The translations under genes and the position numbers were made by a program. A stretch of DNA of 64,000 bases from Treponema succinifaciens DSM 2489 (GTDB lineage Bacteria; Spirochaetota; Spirochaetia; Treponematales; Treponemataceae): assembly GCF_000195275.1 (NCBI RefSeq), contig NC_015385.1, positions 1,752,501-1,816,500 of the forward strand, read 5' to 3'. This document shows, piece after piece, positions 9,559-17,942 of this stretch. The notes beneath the pieces were generated by a model that made no database searches, was not told the origin of the DNA, and saw only the letters and a list, made by a program, of their open reading frames with translations. Position 1 is the first letter of the stretch; every line of letters starts with the position of its first letter.

Positions 9559-11547
9559 TTAAACTGTCTCTTTATAAACAAAAGAGAACGGCTTGAATTC
9601 CCGTCCTGTCTCGCTAAAGAATTTCGAGAAGAACTCGTAATACTGAAGACGCACAACCTGAATTGCAACAATCATTCCTTCAAGAACTACAACAATAGCA
9701 TTCCCCAAAATGGCTACAGCAATTCCGCCTGCGCCAGGGGCAAGCTCAACAAAAGTATTGATAATATATCCCAAAACTGCGTGGGCAAGAGCAAATGCGC
9801 CTACACGGACAAAGCTCACTGTATTTGAAAGATAAGAAGAAATGACTTCTATAATCTCAACTACAGCGCCAATAACTGCGCTAAAAAGGCCGTTTTCCAA
9901 AATAGGACGCTCGCCGTCAACAAGTCTCTGGAATATTTCGGAGCAGGCAGTCAAAAACAGCGAAACAGATATAATAACCCAGTCATAAGCGGCAGGAGCA
10001 TGCTTGAACAGCGCAACTCTAACCGCAAAAATAATCACATACCAGAAGAAAACCGCCCCTGAAATTCCAGTTTTTCCAAACAAAGCTTTTCCAATACGAC
10101 GCAAAGAAAACTGATTTATTATATTTATTATAAGTCCGCAGCTGTTGATTATAAATCCTATTGAAATCGTAAAGCCAAAGAACGCAAACATTCTAGTTAT
10201 AGAAGCAGGATCGCTTGAAGGCATCATGTGCAGAATCGGAGCGTGCGGAGTTCCAAAAAGTCCTGTAACCCACAAGGCGAACGGACGCAACAAAGTTTCA
10301 TTTGCAAAAAACTCGCCAGTAAGAAGTCCCATAATCGTACTGCTTATTCCTATGCAGCAAAAAATTCCGCCGAACTTTTCCCAGCCTGAAATCTTGATTT
10401 TTTTAAGGCAGCAAAGAATTCCTATTATAAGGAAGCACAATCCCTGACCAGCATCCCCAAACATAATTCCAAAAAGAACCGTAAAGAACAAAGCCACAAA
10501 CGGAGTCGGATCAATAGTTCCATACAAAGGCGAGCCATAGCTGAAAATCATGCGCTCAAAGTTTGAAACAATTTTTCCATGCTTAACCTGAACCGGAACC
10601 TTTTCCTGTCCGGAAATAACAGACGGAACTTCAGTTGGCAAAAATTCACGGATTCCAGCTCGGCTTTGTGTAAGCTCGTCTAAATCTTTCATTACTTTTC
10701 TAATAAGAAAAGCCGGAATCCAACCTGTTATTCTATATACAAATTCCGTGGACTCAAGAGAATTTTCCACAGAATAAATTTGGCTTCCAATTGAATAAAT
10801 CTGCAAAAGCCTGTAAAGCTCGTCCTTGTGAGTTTCCGCAAAATTACGGCGTTCAGTCTGAATTTCCTCAAGGGCAGCGGCGGCTTCAGTTTTATTCCGC
10901 TCCAAAGTAAGCAGAACTTCATCTGGAATTCCCTTAAAATCTTTTGGAACCTGAAGCTCTGTAAATCCTGCCTCCTTAAGCTCCCCGTCCAATGCAAAGC
11001 GGGCTTTTTTTGACGAAGCCGCAAGAATTCTTGAATCATCATCGCCAAGCCTTACAATAATTCCACGTGAGCCAAGCCGGGCCTTTAAATCATCAATTTT
11101 TTCAGGATCTATTTTTCCGATTCGCAAAGTAAGAAAAGAAAGCGACTCAAGGTCCGAATAAGAAACTTTCAAATTTGCAAAAGCCAAAGCTTCTCTATAT
11201 GCGGAAACAGCTCTTTTTTCCTCGTCAACGGCAGTAAGCTCTTTTTTGTGAATATCTTCAACTGAATCAATAATTTTTGTCGCGCTTTCAAAATCTGCGT
11301 CAGAAGGAAGCGGAACAGAACCTTTGTATCCGTCCAAGTCAGGCAAATCCAAAGCCGCCCTAACCTGCTGAAGCCGCTCAAAAACGGAAGCGTCAGGATT
11401 AAGCCTTTTTGCAGAATCGGAAGAATCAGAGGCAAATTCCTGCTGGAACTGAAATTCGCCCAGCTCGCCAAGGTATTTAAGAACAGAATGTATGTCTTCC
11501 CGCAAAACCATAAGCTCAATAAGACGCATTGTGGTTGTTCTAGCCAT
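9559..11547 (-). CDS. atpI: V-type ATPase subunit I (a-like stator), 662 aa
   Basis: Subunit I joins the peripheral stalks to the membrane and forms the ion half-channels against the K ring. Residues 1-310 are a long cytoplasmic arm with coiled coil; the rest is a multi-helix membrane domain with the family motif MFGDAGQGLCFLI and a late helix VRVGAFALAHAVLG carrying the expected Arg. Length is normal. ATG at 11547 with GGAGG 6 nt upstream; it overlaps the end of atpC by 8 nt. Confidence 0.95.
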   Translation of the reverse strand: MARTTTMRLIELMVLREDIHSVLKYLGELGEFQFQQEFASDSSDSAKRLNPDASVFERLQQVRAALDLPDLDGYKGSVPLPSDADFESATKIIDSVEDIHKKELTAVDEEKRAVSAYREALAFANLKVSYSDLESLSFLTLRIGKIDPEKIDDLKARLGSRGIIVRLGDDDSRILAASSKKARFALDGELKEAGFTELQVPKDFKGIPDEVLLTLERNKTEAAAALEEIQTERRNFAETHKDELYRLLQIYSIGSQIYSVENSLESTEFVYRITGWIPAFLIRKVMKDLDELTQSRAGIREFLPTEVPSVISGQEKVPVQVKHGKIVSNFERMIFSYGSPLYGTIDPTPFVALFFTVLFGIMFGDAGQGLCFLIIGILCCLKKIKISGWEKFGGIFCCIGISSTIMGLLTGEFFANETLLRPFALWVTGLFGTPHAPILHMMPSSDPASITRMFAFFGFTISIGFIINSCGLIINIINQFSLRRIGKALFGKTGISGAVFFWYVIIFAVRVALFKHAPAAYDWVIISVSLFLTACSEIFQRLVDGERPILENGLFSAVIGAVVEIIEVISSYLSNTVSFVRVGAFALAHAVLGYIINTFVELAPGAGGIAVAILGNAIVVVLEGMIVAIQVVRLQYYEFFSKFFSETGREFKPFSFVYKETV

Positions 11548-12571
11548 TTATTACCTCCAAGGCTCCAGTCATCTGCATAGCCTGCGATGAGTCAATGCTA
11601 AGCCGCAGACTTTCAGAAGCCGTGCGGATATTGTCAAGTTCGTTTCTTTTTATGATAAACCAGCAGACAATCGGGCAAGCCGTAAACGGATATTTATGGA
11701 AAAGTTTGTACGCTTTTTTTACATAAAGACTTTTATATGAGTTTGAAATCCATCTAGGATCTATTGTCCATATAACGCCTTCTTCATGCGGATTCAAAAG
11801 CCTGCTATATTTCCAGTTTTTCCAGGCATCGTAATTGTCCAGTTCCCAGTCCAGCGTTCTTATAGCTTCATAGGCAAGCGGATCTGAACTTTCCTTTTTT
11901 TCTGATGAATATGCCAAAAGCGGAATAATTTCTTCTTTTTGCATTTTATAGTAAAAACGAAGCCGGATTGCCCAGACAATATTGTCTATTCTGATTTTTT
12001 CACCAATCAGCTTAAGAATTTCTTCCCTGCAAGACGAATGAACCTGCTTAGCGGCATTCCAAATCGACATAATATAATGGCAGTCAAGCTTGTAATTCGC
12101 CAAATGCTGCTCGGAAACAGGAGGAATATTATTGTACCAAGAAAGCGGTCCGCCAAAAGTAATCGAAGCAATGTCCGGCCATTTATCGTAATTTATTATA
12201 TTGAAAGGAGTTATTTTTTGAATATCAGGAATTTTCTTTTCTCCAAGTGAAAGAGAAGCTGAAATGTCCTTTAAATTCTCATAGTCAAAACTTCTAAGCA
12301 AAGTTAAAACAATGCCGTCCGGCTCTGAATAGTTTCCGACAAGTTTTTTGTAATCGTAAATAAAACGTTCAAAGGCTTCCTGCTCCAAGGCATGGGCTAA
12401 AAGAGTTTCTGGAACAACAGGAACTTCTTTCTTGAACAAAAAAGCCCACAATTCCTGCAATGTGTGAAAAGAAAACAACTGCCTTGCGCGTTCCCCGACA
12501 TAAGAGCGGGCAAGCATACCGCTGGCTTTTGCATAAATATAAGAATCAGCGGCGGACTTATCCATTGCCAT
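11540..12571 (-). CDS. atpC: V-type ATPase subunit C (d-like funnel), 343 aa
   Basis: This subunit sits on the K ring and takes the foot of the D/F stalk. The start AADSYIYAKASGMLARSYVGERA is characteristic of the archaeal/bacterial C (d-like) family, an all-helical fold. M1 at 12571 has AGGAG 6 nt upstream, better placed than the second ATG two codons later. It overlaps atpI by 8 nt and lies 9 nt after atpG. Confidence 0.9.
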   Translation of the reverse strand: MAMDKSAADSYIYAKASGMLARSYVGERARQLFSFHTLQELWAFLFKKEVPVVPETLLAHALEQEAFERFIYDYKKLVGNYSEPDGIVLTLLRSFDYENLKDISASLSLGEKKIPDIQKITPFNIINYDKWPDIASITFGGPLSWYNNIPPVSEQHLANYKLDCHYIMSIWNAAKQVHSSCREEILKLIGEKIRIDNIVWAIRLRFYYKMQKEEIIPLLAYSSEKKESSDPLAYEAIRTLDWELDNYDAWKNWKYSRLLNPHEEGVIWTIDPRWISNSYKSLYVKKAYKLFHKYPFTACPIVCWFIIKRNELDNIRTASESLRLSIDSSQAMQMTGALEVING

Positions 12572-12580
12572 ATCGCTCTC

Positions 12581-12889
12581 CTATGAAAAAAGAATTTTAT
12601 CCATAAGAGCGTTAAAAGACGAATAATCCTTTTCGCTTGAATTCAAATTCTGTTTATAAGATTCTAGGTCTGCGGAATGCTTTTTTTCTATAGCGGATTT
12701 TGTATCTTTTTCTTTCTGCTCAATTTCTGAAACGACAGAGGAATACTTGGTCTTGAATTCAGATTCAGCCTGAGCGCGTGCAGCTGCAATTTTTTCATCT
12801 GCCCTTTTTTGCGCGTCAAGCACTGTTGTAGAAGCTTCTTTTTCTACATCAAGAAGATGTGTAATAATATCAATTTCTTCAGCAGCCAT
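12581..12889 (-). CDS. V-type ATPase subunit G/H (peripheral stalk coiled coil), 102 aa
   Basis: Partner of subunit E in the peripheral stalk. The sequence is almost wholly charged coiled coil (VEKEASTTVLDAQKRADEKIAAARAQ), as in AhaH/NtpF-type subunits, and it is the first ATPase gene of the cluster, where that subunit is normally encoded. The ATG at 12889 is chosen over an in-frame TTG 12 nt upstream because GGAG lies 6 nt before the ATG and would be inside the coding part of the longer form. Sequence conservation in this family is low, so the call leans on position. Confidence 0.8.
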   Translation of the reverse strand: MAAEEIDIITHLLDVEKEASTTVLDAQKRADEKIAAARAQAESEFKTKYSSVVSEIEQKEKDTKSAIEKKHSADLESYKQNLNSSEKDYSSFNALMDKILFS

Positions 12890-12921
12890 TATGTACTCCA
12901 AACAAAAGTTTTACACTTACT

Positions 12922-13380
12922 CTATTGAGATTCAGCCTCACACAAAGCATCGAAGACTTCCTGCGGTGAAGTTTTTTCAAAAAGTTTTGTTATAAACAGA
13001 GGATCTTGCAGAACAACGGCAAGCTCTTTTAAAATCTCAAGAAGAAGATTGTTGTCATTCGGACCGCACAAAAGCATAAATACAAGGTTTACAGGAGAAC
13101 CGTCCAAAGCGTCATAATCAATACCTTTGCGGCTTATTCCTATTGCTCCGACACAGCCTTTTACAGAACTGCAAATTCCATGCGGAACAGCAACACCATG
13201 CATTATGCCAGTGCTCATCTGAGCTTCACGTGCATGAAGAACTGCAAGCGCATCGTCCCTGCCTACTTCCGGATGTTCAGAATGGATAACTTGCACCATT
13301 TCCTCAAAAAGCTCGTCTTTATCTTCGCTTTCAAGGTTTACAATTATGCTTTTAGGAGAGAATATTTTTGCAAAAACCAT
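12922..13380 (-). CDS. PTS fructose/mannitol-type EIIA domain protein (PtsN-like), 152 aa
   Basis: Single EIIA(Ntr/Fru) domain with the phospho-acceptor His67 in the motif VAVPHG. No EIIB or EIIC gene is near, so it is probably regulatory rather than a sugar transporter part. It lies 41 nt after secG and 32 nt before the first V-ATPase gene on the same strand, so it is likely cotranscribed with the ATPase. A PtsN-type protein controlling ion homeostasis would suit that position, but the link is inference. Confidence 0.85.
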   Translation of the reverse strand: MVFAKIFSPKSIIVNLESEDKDELFEEMVQVIHSEHPEVGRDDALAVLHAREAQMSTGIMHGVAVPHGICSSVKGCVGAIGISRKGIDYDALDGSPVNLVFMLLCGPNDNNLLLEILKELAVVLQDPLFITKLFEKTSPQEVFDALCEAESQ

Positions 13381-13421
13381 ATTACCATCCTTAACAATAG
13401 AGCCGCCAAAAACAAGCAGCT

Positions 13422-13763
13422 TTATTTTTCAGCCGGGCTAAGCTCCTCCTGAAGCCAGCTTCCGTTATCCTCAGAAGAAGTCTGTTCTCCCTGAATTTCC
13501 TTTACAGTGGAAGACAAGTCTTCTTTTGCAGGAGCTTTGTTCAAAAGTGAAATTCCAAAAGCAGTTACAAAGAACAATGCGGCAAGAACACCAGTTGTCT
13601 TTGTAAGAACACTCGCTGAGCGGGCACCAAAAGCTGTAGACTGTCCGCCGCCAAAAGCGCTTCCCATGCCATTATTTTCTTCATTCTGAACAAGAACAAG
13701 AAGAACTAAAAGCACACAGATAATTACAAACGCAATGAGAAGGATTGTTTTTAAAACAGCCAT
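13422..13763 (-). CDS. secG: Preprotein translocase subunit SecG, 113 aa
   Basis: Accessory subunit of SecYEG. Two membrane helices are visible (residues 1-25 and about 55-75) with the conserved cytoplasmic loop between them, including QNEENNGMGSAFGGGQS, the SecG signature. The Ser/Glu-rich C-terminal tail is variable in the family. It is the first gene after the promoter at 13816-13844 and heads the run of genes leading into the V-ATPase. Confidence 0.93.
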   Translation of the reverse strand: MAVLKTILLIAFVIICVLLVLLVLVQNEENNGMGSAFGGGQSTAFGARSASVLTKTTGVLAALFFVTAFGISLLNKAPAKEDLSSTVKEIQGEQTSSEDNGSWLQEELSPAEK

Positions 13764-13815
13764 TTTTTACTCCAAACACCGGACATTTCCGGCAAAATTC
13801 ATTTTTAGTTTCATT

Positions 13816-13844
13816 ATAATAATGAAATATTTCCGTTAGGTCAA
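13816..13844 (-). promoter_or_regulatory. Sigma-70-type promoter for secG and probably the downstream ATPase genes
   Basis: On the minus strand TTGACC (13839-13844) is separated by exactly 17 nt from TATTAT (13816-13821). It leaves a leader of about 45 nt that contains a small CCGGA/TCCGG hairpin and an SD before secG. No terminator is evident between secG and the ATPase genes. Confidence 0.55.
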
Positions 13845-13990
13845 TTAAGAATCATAAAAACAATAGATTCCAAGCAGCAAGTACAAAATTAATCATATAA
13901 AAAATAAATTATCCTTAAACTAACAGTTTCTTAATTGGAATTTTACAGTCGGCATTTATCTTTTTGTAAAACATAATCAACGAGGTTTTT

Positions 13991-15304
13991 ATGAAAAGAC
14001 AATTATTTTATGCATTGGCTGCAATGGCGGCTTTTTTGCCGGTTTCCTGTGCTTCAACATCAAAGGCAGGAGCAGATTCAACATCTCCGTTTGAAAAAGT
14101 CGGCTTGAACGGAAGCGAAGTTTCCTACACTGTTCTTGCAAAAACAAATGACGGCGTGGAAATTCAAAACGGCGGATACGGCTCAGACGCGTGCGCCCAT
14201 CCAACGGATTCAAGTCTATTTTATTTAGTAACAGACCGCGGTCCGAACATCGATTTTAAGGGGAACAGCGGAAAAGGAAAAATGTTCCCGGTTTCTTCTT
14301 ACGCTCCAAGAATCGGACTTTTCAAGATGAACAAAGACGGCTCACTTTCGCTCGTAAAAGAAATCACACTGAAATCTCCTGACGGAAAAGAAATAACCGG
14401 TCTTCCAAACCCAAACGGAAAAGGCGCGACTGGAGAAATTGCCTACGACCTTGACGGAAACATTCTTGGAACAGACGAATACGGGCTTGACAGCGAGGGA
14501 ATCGTTGCGATGAAAGACGGAACTTTCTGGATTTCTGATGAATACGGTCCGCACATTGTCCACTACAACGCAGAAGGAAAGCAGATTGAAAGAATAAGCC
14601 CGTTCGGAATGGACACAGGAAAAAGGCATCTTCCGGCAGTTCTTGCGCGCCGCCGTGCAAACCGCGGAATGGAAGGTCTTGCAATAACTCCGGACGAAAA
14701 AACTCTTGTAGGAATCATGCAGTCCATGCTTTTCAATCCTTCAAAGAAAGAAATTTCAAACAAGCAGCTTGTTCGCATTGTAACTTTTGACATTAAAACT
14801 GGCAGCACAAAGCAGTACGCTTATATTCAAAACAAGGAGACAGATTCCACCTGCGGAATTACGGCGCTTTCGAACACAGAATTTGTCGTAATTGAACGCG
14901 ACGGAAAGTTTTCCGGCGAAAAAGAAGCCCATAAGTATCTTTTCAAAATTGACCTTAAAGACGCGACAGACATAACAGGAGAAAATCCTGAATCGAAGGA
15001 CGGACTTCTAATAAACGGAAAAACTCTTGAGCAGTGCACAACAGAAGAGATTGAGGCCGCTGAAATTAAGCCTGTAAAAAAAGAATTCCTTGTTGACCTT
15101 GTGGAATATCTTCCGAACAAATATCCGCACGACAAGCTTGAAGGTCTTTGGATTTTGGACAGCAATACAATCGCCGTGGCAAACGACAACGACTTTGCAA
15201 TCAATGTTGAAAATAACCAGCTTGTGCAGAAAAAACTCCCGGGAACAGGCAGAATTGATAACGATGTGATTTACGTAATAAAACTTCCAAGGAGCTTGAG
15301 GTAA
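13991..15304 (+). CDS. Esterase-like activity of phytase family lipoprotein, 437 aa
   Basis: Secreted beta-propeller-like protein of the phytase-like family (the DUF usually labelled 'esterase-like activity of phytase'). The N-terminus is a lipoprotein signal with lipobox LPVSC, lipidated Cys20. Motifs seen: YLVTDRGPNIDF, FWISDEYGPHIVHY, RGMEGLAITPDEKTLVGIMQS and KLEGLWILDSN, all recurrent family blocks. An SD (GAGG) precedes the ATG. It is a single-gene unit facing away from secG. Enzymatic specificity cannot be read from the sequence. Confidence 0.85.
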   Translation: MKRQLFYALAAMAAFLPVSCASTSKAGADSTSPFEKVGLNGSEVSYTVLAKTNDGVEIQNGGYGSDACAHPTDSSLFYLVTDRGPNIDFKGNSGKGKMFPVSSYAPRIGLFKMNKDGSLSLVKEITLKSPDGKEITGLPNPNGKGATGEIAYDLDGNILGTDEYGLDSEGIVAMKDGTFWISDEYGPHIVHYNAEGKQIERISPFGMDTGKRHLPAVLARRRANRGMEGLAITPDEKTLVGIMQSMLFNPSKKEISNKQLVRIVTFDIKTGSTKQYAYIQNKETDSTCGITALSNTEFVVIERDGKFSGEKEAHKYLFKIDLKDATDITGENPESKDGLLINGKTLEQCTTEEIEAAEIKPVKKEFLVDLVEYLPNKYPHDKLEGLWILDSNTIAVANDNDFAINVENNQLVQKKLPGTGRIDNDVIYVIKLPRSLR

Positions 15305-15329
15305 GGCTTTTAGAAAGATATTTGCTCTG

Positions 15330-15370
15330 GCTGCGGGCTACTTGGTTTTTGCAAAAACCGAGCTTGCAGC
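15330..15370. other. Large imperfect hairpin after the phytase-like gene
   Basis: GCTGC and GCAGC close a structure whose core is an inverted repeat, CTTGGTTTTT then GC then AAAAACCGAG, nearly perfect over 10 bp. It is 26 bp after the stop codon of the phytase-like gene. There is no T run, so it is not a standard intrinsic terminator; it could be an mRNA 3'-end stabiliser or a fossil repeat. Confidence 0.45.
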
Positions 15371-15400
15371 TGGAGATGACATAAAATGGTAATATACCTA

Positions 15401-15454
15401 GTCCGTTGGGTAAATATAGTGACTTTATTTTGGGAACTTAGTTACTTTATTTTT
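15401..15454. repeat. Left boundary copy of a TAGTTACT-type repeat
   Basis: This segment reads TCCGTTGGGTAAATATAGT, then a short A/T stretch, then GGGAACTTAGTTACTTTAT. The same beginning and end occur at 39485-39576 in the same orientation, where an additional unit of about 40 bp with further TAGTTACTTT and AAAGTAACTA motifs lies between them. The two copies flank the whole accessory island. They may be operators left from deleted genes, or recombination boundaries. Confidence 0.55.
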
Positions 15455-15482
15455 TATGATTTTCTAGACAAAAGGTGCGATT

Positions 15483-16460
15483 TTAGCCAATAACTTTGAC
15501 ATCTGTCGCCCGGCCGTTTTTATTTTCAGAATCACTGGCTTTTGGAATATCAACAACTTGGAAATCAACTTTCGTGCCTTTGTCCAATTTATTACTTTTA
15601 AACCTAGGATTTATCTCACCCATGTAGAAGAAATAGTCTCCACTTTTATCGTCAGCTGAGATAATCCTGTAGTTCTTTATTCTTCGTTTTATAACTCCAG
15701 TTTTCCGAATTTCATTTTCTTTTAAATCTGTTTTTTCCACGAAAAATGTTCTTTGTGGCTTGCCGTCATCTGTCAATTTGAATTTTGAATTCAGTTTTAG
15801 AATTAACTCTCTTGGGGATTTTACTCCATAATCTTTTACATTAAAATCAGATTTTTGACGGTAAATCGTTTCCCAAATTTGCGAAAGCAGTTTTGTGTTT
15901 GTTCCATTATAAAATGGAGTGGACTCAAACGCAGTTTCAATAAATTTTTCCAGTGAAAAATCCTTTAGATTTACATCCTCATCATTTTCGTTTTTTTCAC
16001 TCAAAAGAATATCTTCATCTTTTTCATCTAAGTCTTCCAAATATGAAAATTCATTACAAGATTTTATCCAGATTGGGTTGCACTTCGCCTTTTCACCGAT
16101 TCCAATAACACGTTTTCCTAGCTCACGCAATCGTAATGCCAATGAATGATAACCATTATCAGAAGCAATAATCGCAAACAAATTTATATCTGCGTGGTTT
16201 ATCGCCATCTCAATAGCATCCATCATTATAAGTTTATCAACGGCCTGTTTTTCGTTATGATGGAATTGCTGAATAGCTGTAATTGGCGTTTTATTCAGCT
16301 GGTCTTTCCATGATTTTGTATTGGAAACAGACCAGTCCGCATACGCACGCTGAAAAAGAATATCACCTTTTCCAGAAAGATAATCAATTATCAAGGGAAC
16401 TTTATCAGCCGGAACATTCTCAGAATCAAAAAACACAGCTATTTTAAATATTTCTTCCAT
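15483..16460 (-). CDS. NYN-domain nuclease with LOTUS (OST-HTH) and cold-shock-like domains, 325 aa
   Basis: Residues 1-150 are a NYN/LabA-like PIN-type RNase domain: VFFDSENV (Asp12, Asn15) at the N-terminus and AIIASDNGYHSLALRLRELGKRVIGIG later give the acidic metal-binding residues. Residues 165-240 (LEKFIETAFESTPFYNG to PRELILKLNSKFKL) look like an OST-HTH/LOTUS RNA-binding fold. Residues 248-325 (TGVIKRRIKNYRIIS to GRATDVKVIG) follow the pattern of a cold-shock OB fold. Together these suggest an RNA-targeting nuclease. It is at the left edge of the accessory island, just inside the repeat at 15401. Confidence 0.8.
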   Translation of the reverse strand: MEEIFKIAVFFDSENVPADKVPLIIDYLSGKGDILFQRAYADWSVSNTKSWKDQLNKTPITAIQQFHHNEKQAVDKLIMMDAIEMAINHADINLFAIIASDNGYHSLALRLRELGKRVIGIGEKAKCNPIWIKSCNEFSYLEDLDEKDEDILLSEKNENDEDVNLKDFSLEKFIETAFESTPFYNGTNTKLLSQIWETIYRQKSDFNVKDYGVKSPRELILKLNSKFKLTDDGKPQRTFFVEKTDLKENEIRKTGVIKRRIKNYRIISADDKSGDYFFYMGEINPRFKSNKLDKGTKVDFQVVDIPKASDSENKNGRATDVKVIG

Positions 16461-16553
16461 AGGTATCTTCTCCTTACAAATAATTTATCTGCAATTTTCG
16501 CAAAACTTTGAAATACACTGAGTCAGATTGCATTTTTTCTGTCTCCTGGTTAT

Positions 16554-16772
16554 TTAAATTTCCTGCTGAATGATTCGGCCGTTTTCTTTTTCTGATTTAT
16601 AAATACCATAAACATAAGAAGGACTTTCAAGATACAAGCCTGTTTCAATATTTTCTGATGTGTAAAGCCACTGTATTGCCTCAATAATCGGAATTTTAAA
16701 ATCTTCCATTATAAAAGAAACCAGATCGTCCGTGATGTATTCAATCAACTGTTCCTGCTTAGAGATTTTCAA
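16554..16772 (-). pseudogene. DUF3791 gene, decayed copy (start codon lost)
   Basis: Homologue of the intact gene at 38059-38289. The ATG of that copy (after GGAGTTGAAA) is ATC here, leaving only a TTG two codons upstream that sits directly on the SD. A six-residue segment (FSKLNN in the other copy) is also missing. The rest (QEQLIEYITDDLVSFIMEDF) is well kept. It belongs to a three-gene cassette with the truncated DUF3990 gene and a second DUF3791 gene. Weak expression from TTG remains possible. Confidence 0.65.
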
Positions 16773-16938
16773 CTCCGGTTTTTAAAAGATATGGCAACGA
16801 TTTTTCTGTATGAAACGAATACTGGTTTGTCAGTTTTTTGAATTCCATTTCTTTTACCAAGTTTTCAACATAAATAAGCCCGTCGGAAAACTGCCTGAAA
16901 AGTGGAATATCAACATTTGAACCGTGATAAAGCGTCAT
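16759..16938 (-). pseudogene. DUF3990 (ART-like) gene with a 110-codon in-frame deletion
   Basis: Compared with the intact copy at 38282-38791, the first residues (M-LYHGSNVDI) run directly into LFRQFSDGLI, so about 330 bp of the body is gone with the frame preserved. The lost part holds the DFGKGFYLT motif and most of the fold, so catalytic activity must be absent. The ATG at 16938 overlaps the stop of the upstream DUF3791 gene (ATGA), as in the intact cassette. Confidence 0.8.
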
Positions 16939-17159
16939 TGAACCTTGCCTCCGTTTTTCTGGCAAATCTGCGTCATATCAGAAACCGCGTCGTCAAAAGA
17001 AAGCGTATGCTCAACATCATAAAATTCCGTAAGAAAATCCAATGCTTTGTGCTCCAGCAGATACAAAAATGCCTGAGTTTTTGAAAGCGACTTAGCCCGT
17101 GCAAATTCATTTACACACGCGACCGTATACCGGATTTGATTTTGTTCCTGATTTGACAT
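16935..17159 (-). CDS. DUF3791 protein, first gene of the decayed cassette, 74 aa
   Basis: Small helical protein, differing at only two residues from the protein encoded at 38788-39012 (Gln/Met and Val/Ile near the C-terminus). DUF3791 proteins regularly accompany DUF3990 proteins, and an antitoxin or partner role is commonly suspected but, as far as I know, not demonstrated. It remains intact although the DUF3990 gene after it is deleted, which fits a partner whose loss would be harmful while any toxin copy remains. Confidence 0.75.
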   Translation of the reverse strand: MSNQEQNQIRYTVACVNEFARAKSLSKTQAFLYLLEHKALDFLTEFYDVEHTLSFDDAVSDMTQICQKNGGKVQ

Positions 17160-17171
17160 AAGCAGATTCTT

Positions 17172-17942
17172 TTATGAAGCCAACTTTTCAACAAACTTTT
17201 CTTTTTCAGACCAAGGAACAACATTTATTCCATAGTTTGAAAACGCCTCATTAACCTGAGAAGCAATAGCTTTCTCAGAATCATTTAACATTGCAAATAG
17301 AACTGACTCTGCCGGCCGCTCATCTTTTGTATCAATCCACTTAAAAACAAGATTCATAGAATTTTCTTTTGATGGATTCGTTATAGTCTGCACAAGCCTT
17401 TCTGAATATTTTCTTGACTTTGGTATGCTAAAATCAAACATATTGTCAAAACCAGTTTTCCCTGAAAATTTTACTTTCTGCACATAACGAATATCATTTT
17501 TATCAAACCAAGCGACAACATCATCAAAAAACAGATTCTGCACTTGAGGCTTAGAAAGATAAAATAAATCATTGACAGCAAGCATAGCCTGAATCAAGTC
17601 ATGCTTTTTCTGAGGAAAATTTTCTGCTAAAGTTTTTACAATCAACTGATTGTCATCCAGCAGAACACCAAAACCACGAAGAGTTGTATTCAAAATTTCT
17701 TTTCGTCTAGGAGAATCCAAATAGCAGCCACAAGTTTTCAAATCATCGATAATATAACCGTCATCTGAAAGAATAATCTTATCGCCTTCTTTTTTGGCAT
17801 AAATCTGAAGGCAATCATTGTGCCTGTCTAAATACGGTGTTGTTATTTCAGACCAAGTATCATTTATGATTTTTGAAGAAGTATTTTCTTTCAGCCATTT
17901 AAAATAACTATCAATAAGAGTATCTATTTCTGTTTTTTTCAT
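17172..17942 (-). CDS. DUF1828-DUF1829 protein, 256 aa
   Basis: Residues 1-100 match DUF1828 (ITTPYLDRHNDCLQIYAKKEGDKIILSDDGYIIDDL) and the C-terminal part matches DUF1829 (KSRKYSERLVQTITNP and NVVPWSEKEKFVEKL). The function of these domains is not established. The ATG at 17942 is chosen because AGGAGG precedes it by 10 nt and it overlaps the stop of the preceding DUF6978-type gene (ATGA). The pair sits at the downstream end of the phosphorothioation operon and looks like an accessory two-gene module, perhaps toxin-antitoxin-like. Confidence 0.75.
   Translation of the reverse strand: MKKTEIDTLIDSYFKWLKENTSSKIINDTWSEITTPYLDRHNDCLQIYAKKEGDKIILSDDGYIIDDLKTCGCYLDSPRRKEILNTTLRGFGVLLDDNQLIVKTLAENFPQKKHDLIQAMLAVNDLFYLSKPQVQNLFFDDVVAWFDKNDIRYVQKVKFSGKTGFDNMFDFSIPKSRKYSERLVQTITNPSKENSMNLVFKWIDTKDERPAESVLFAMLNDSEKAIASQVNEAFSNYGINVVPWSEKEKFVEKLAS

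Noticed and set aside
15330-15370. Hairpin as an intrinsic terminator.
   Set aside because: No T run follows on either strand, so it is listed only as a structure.
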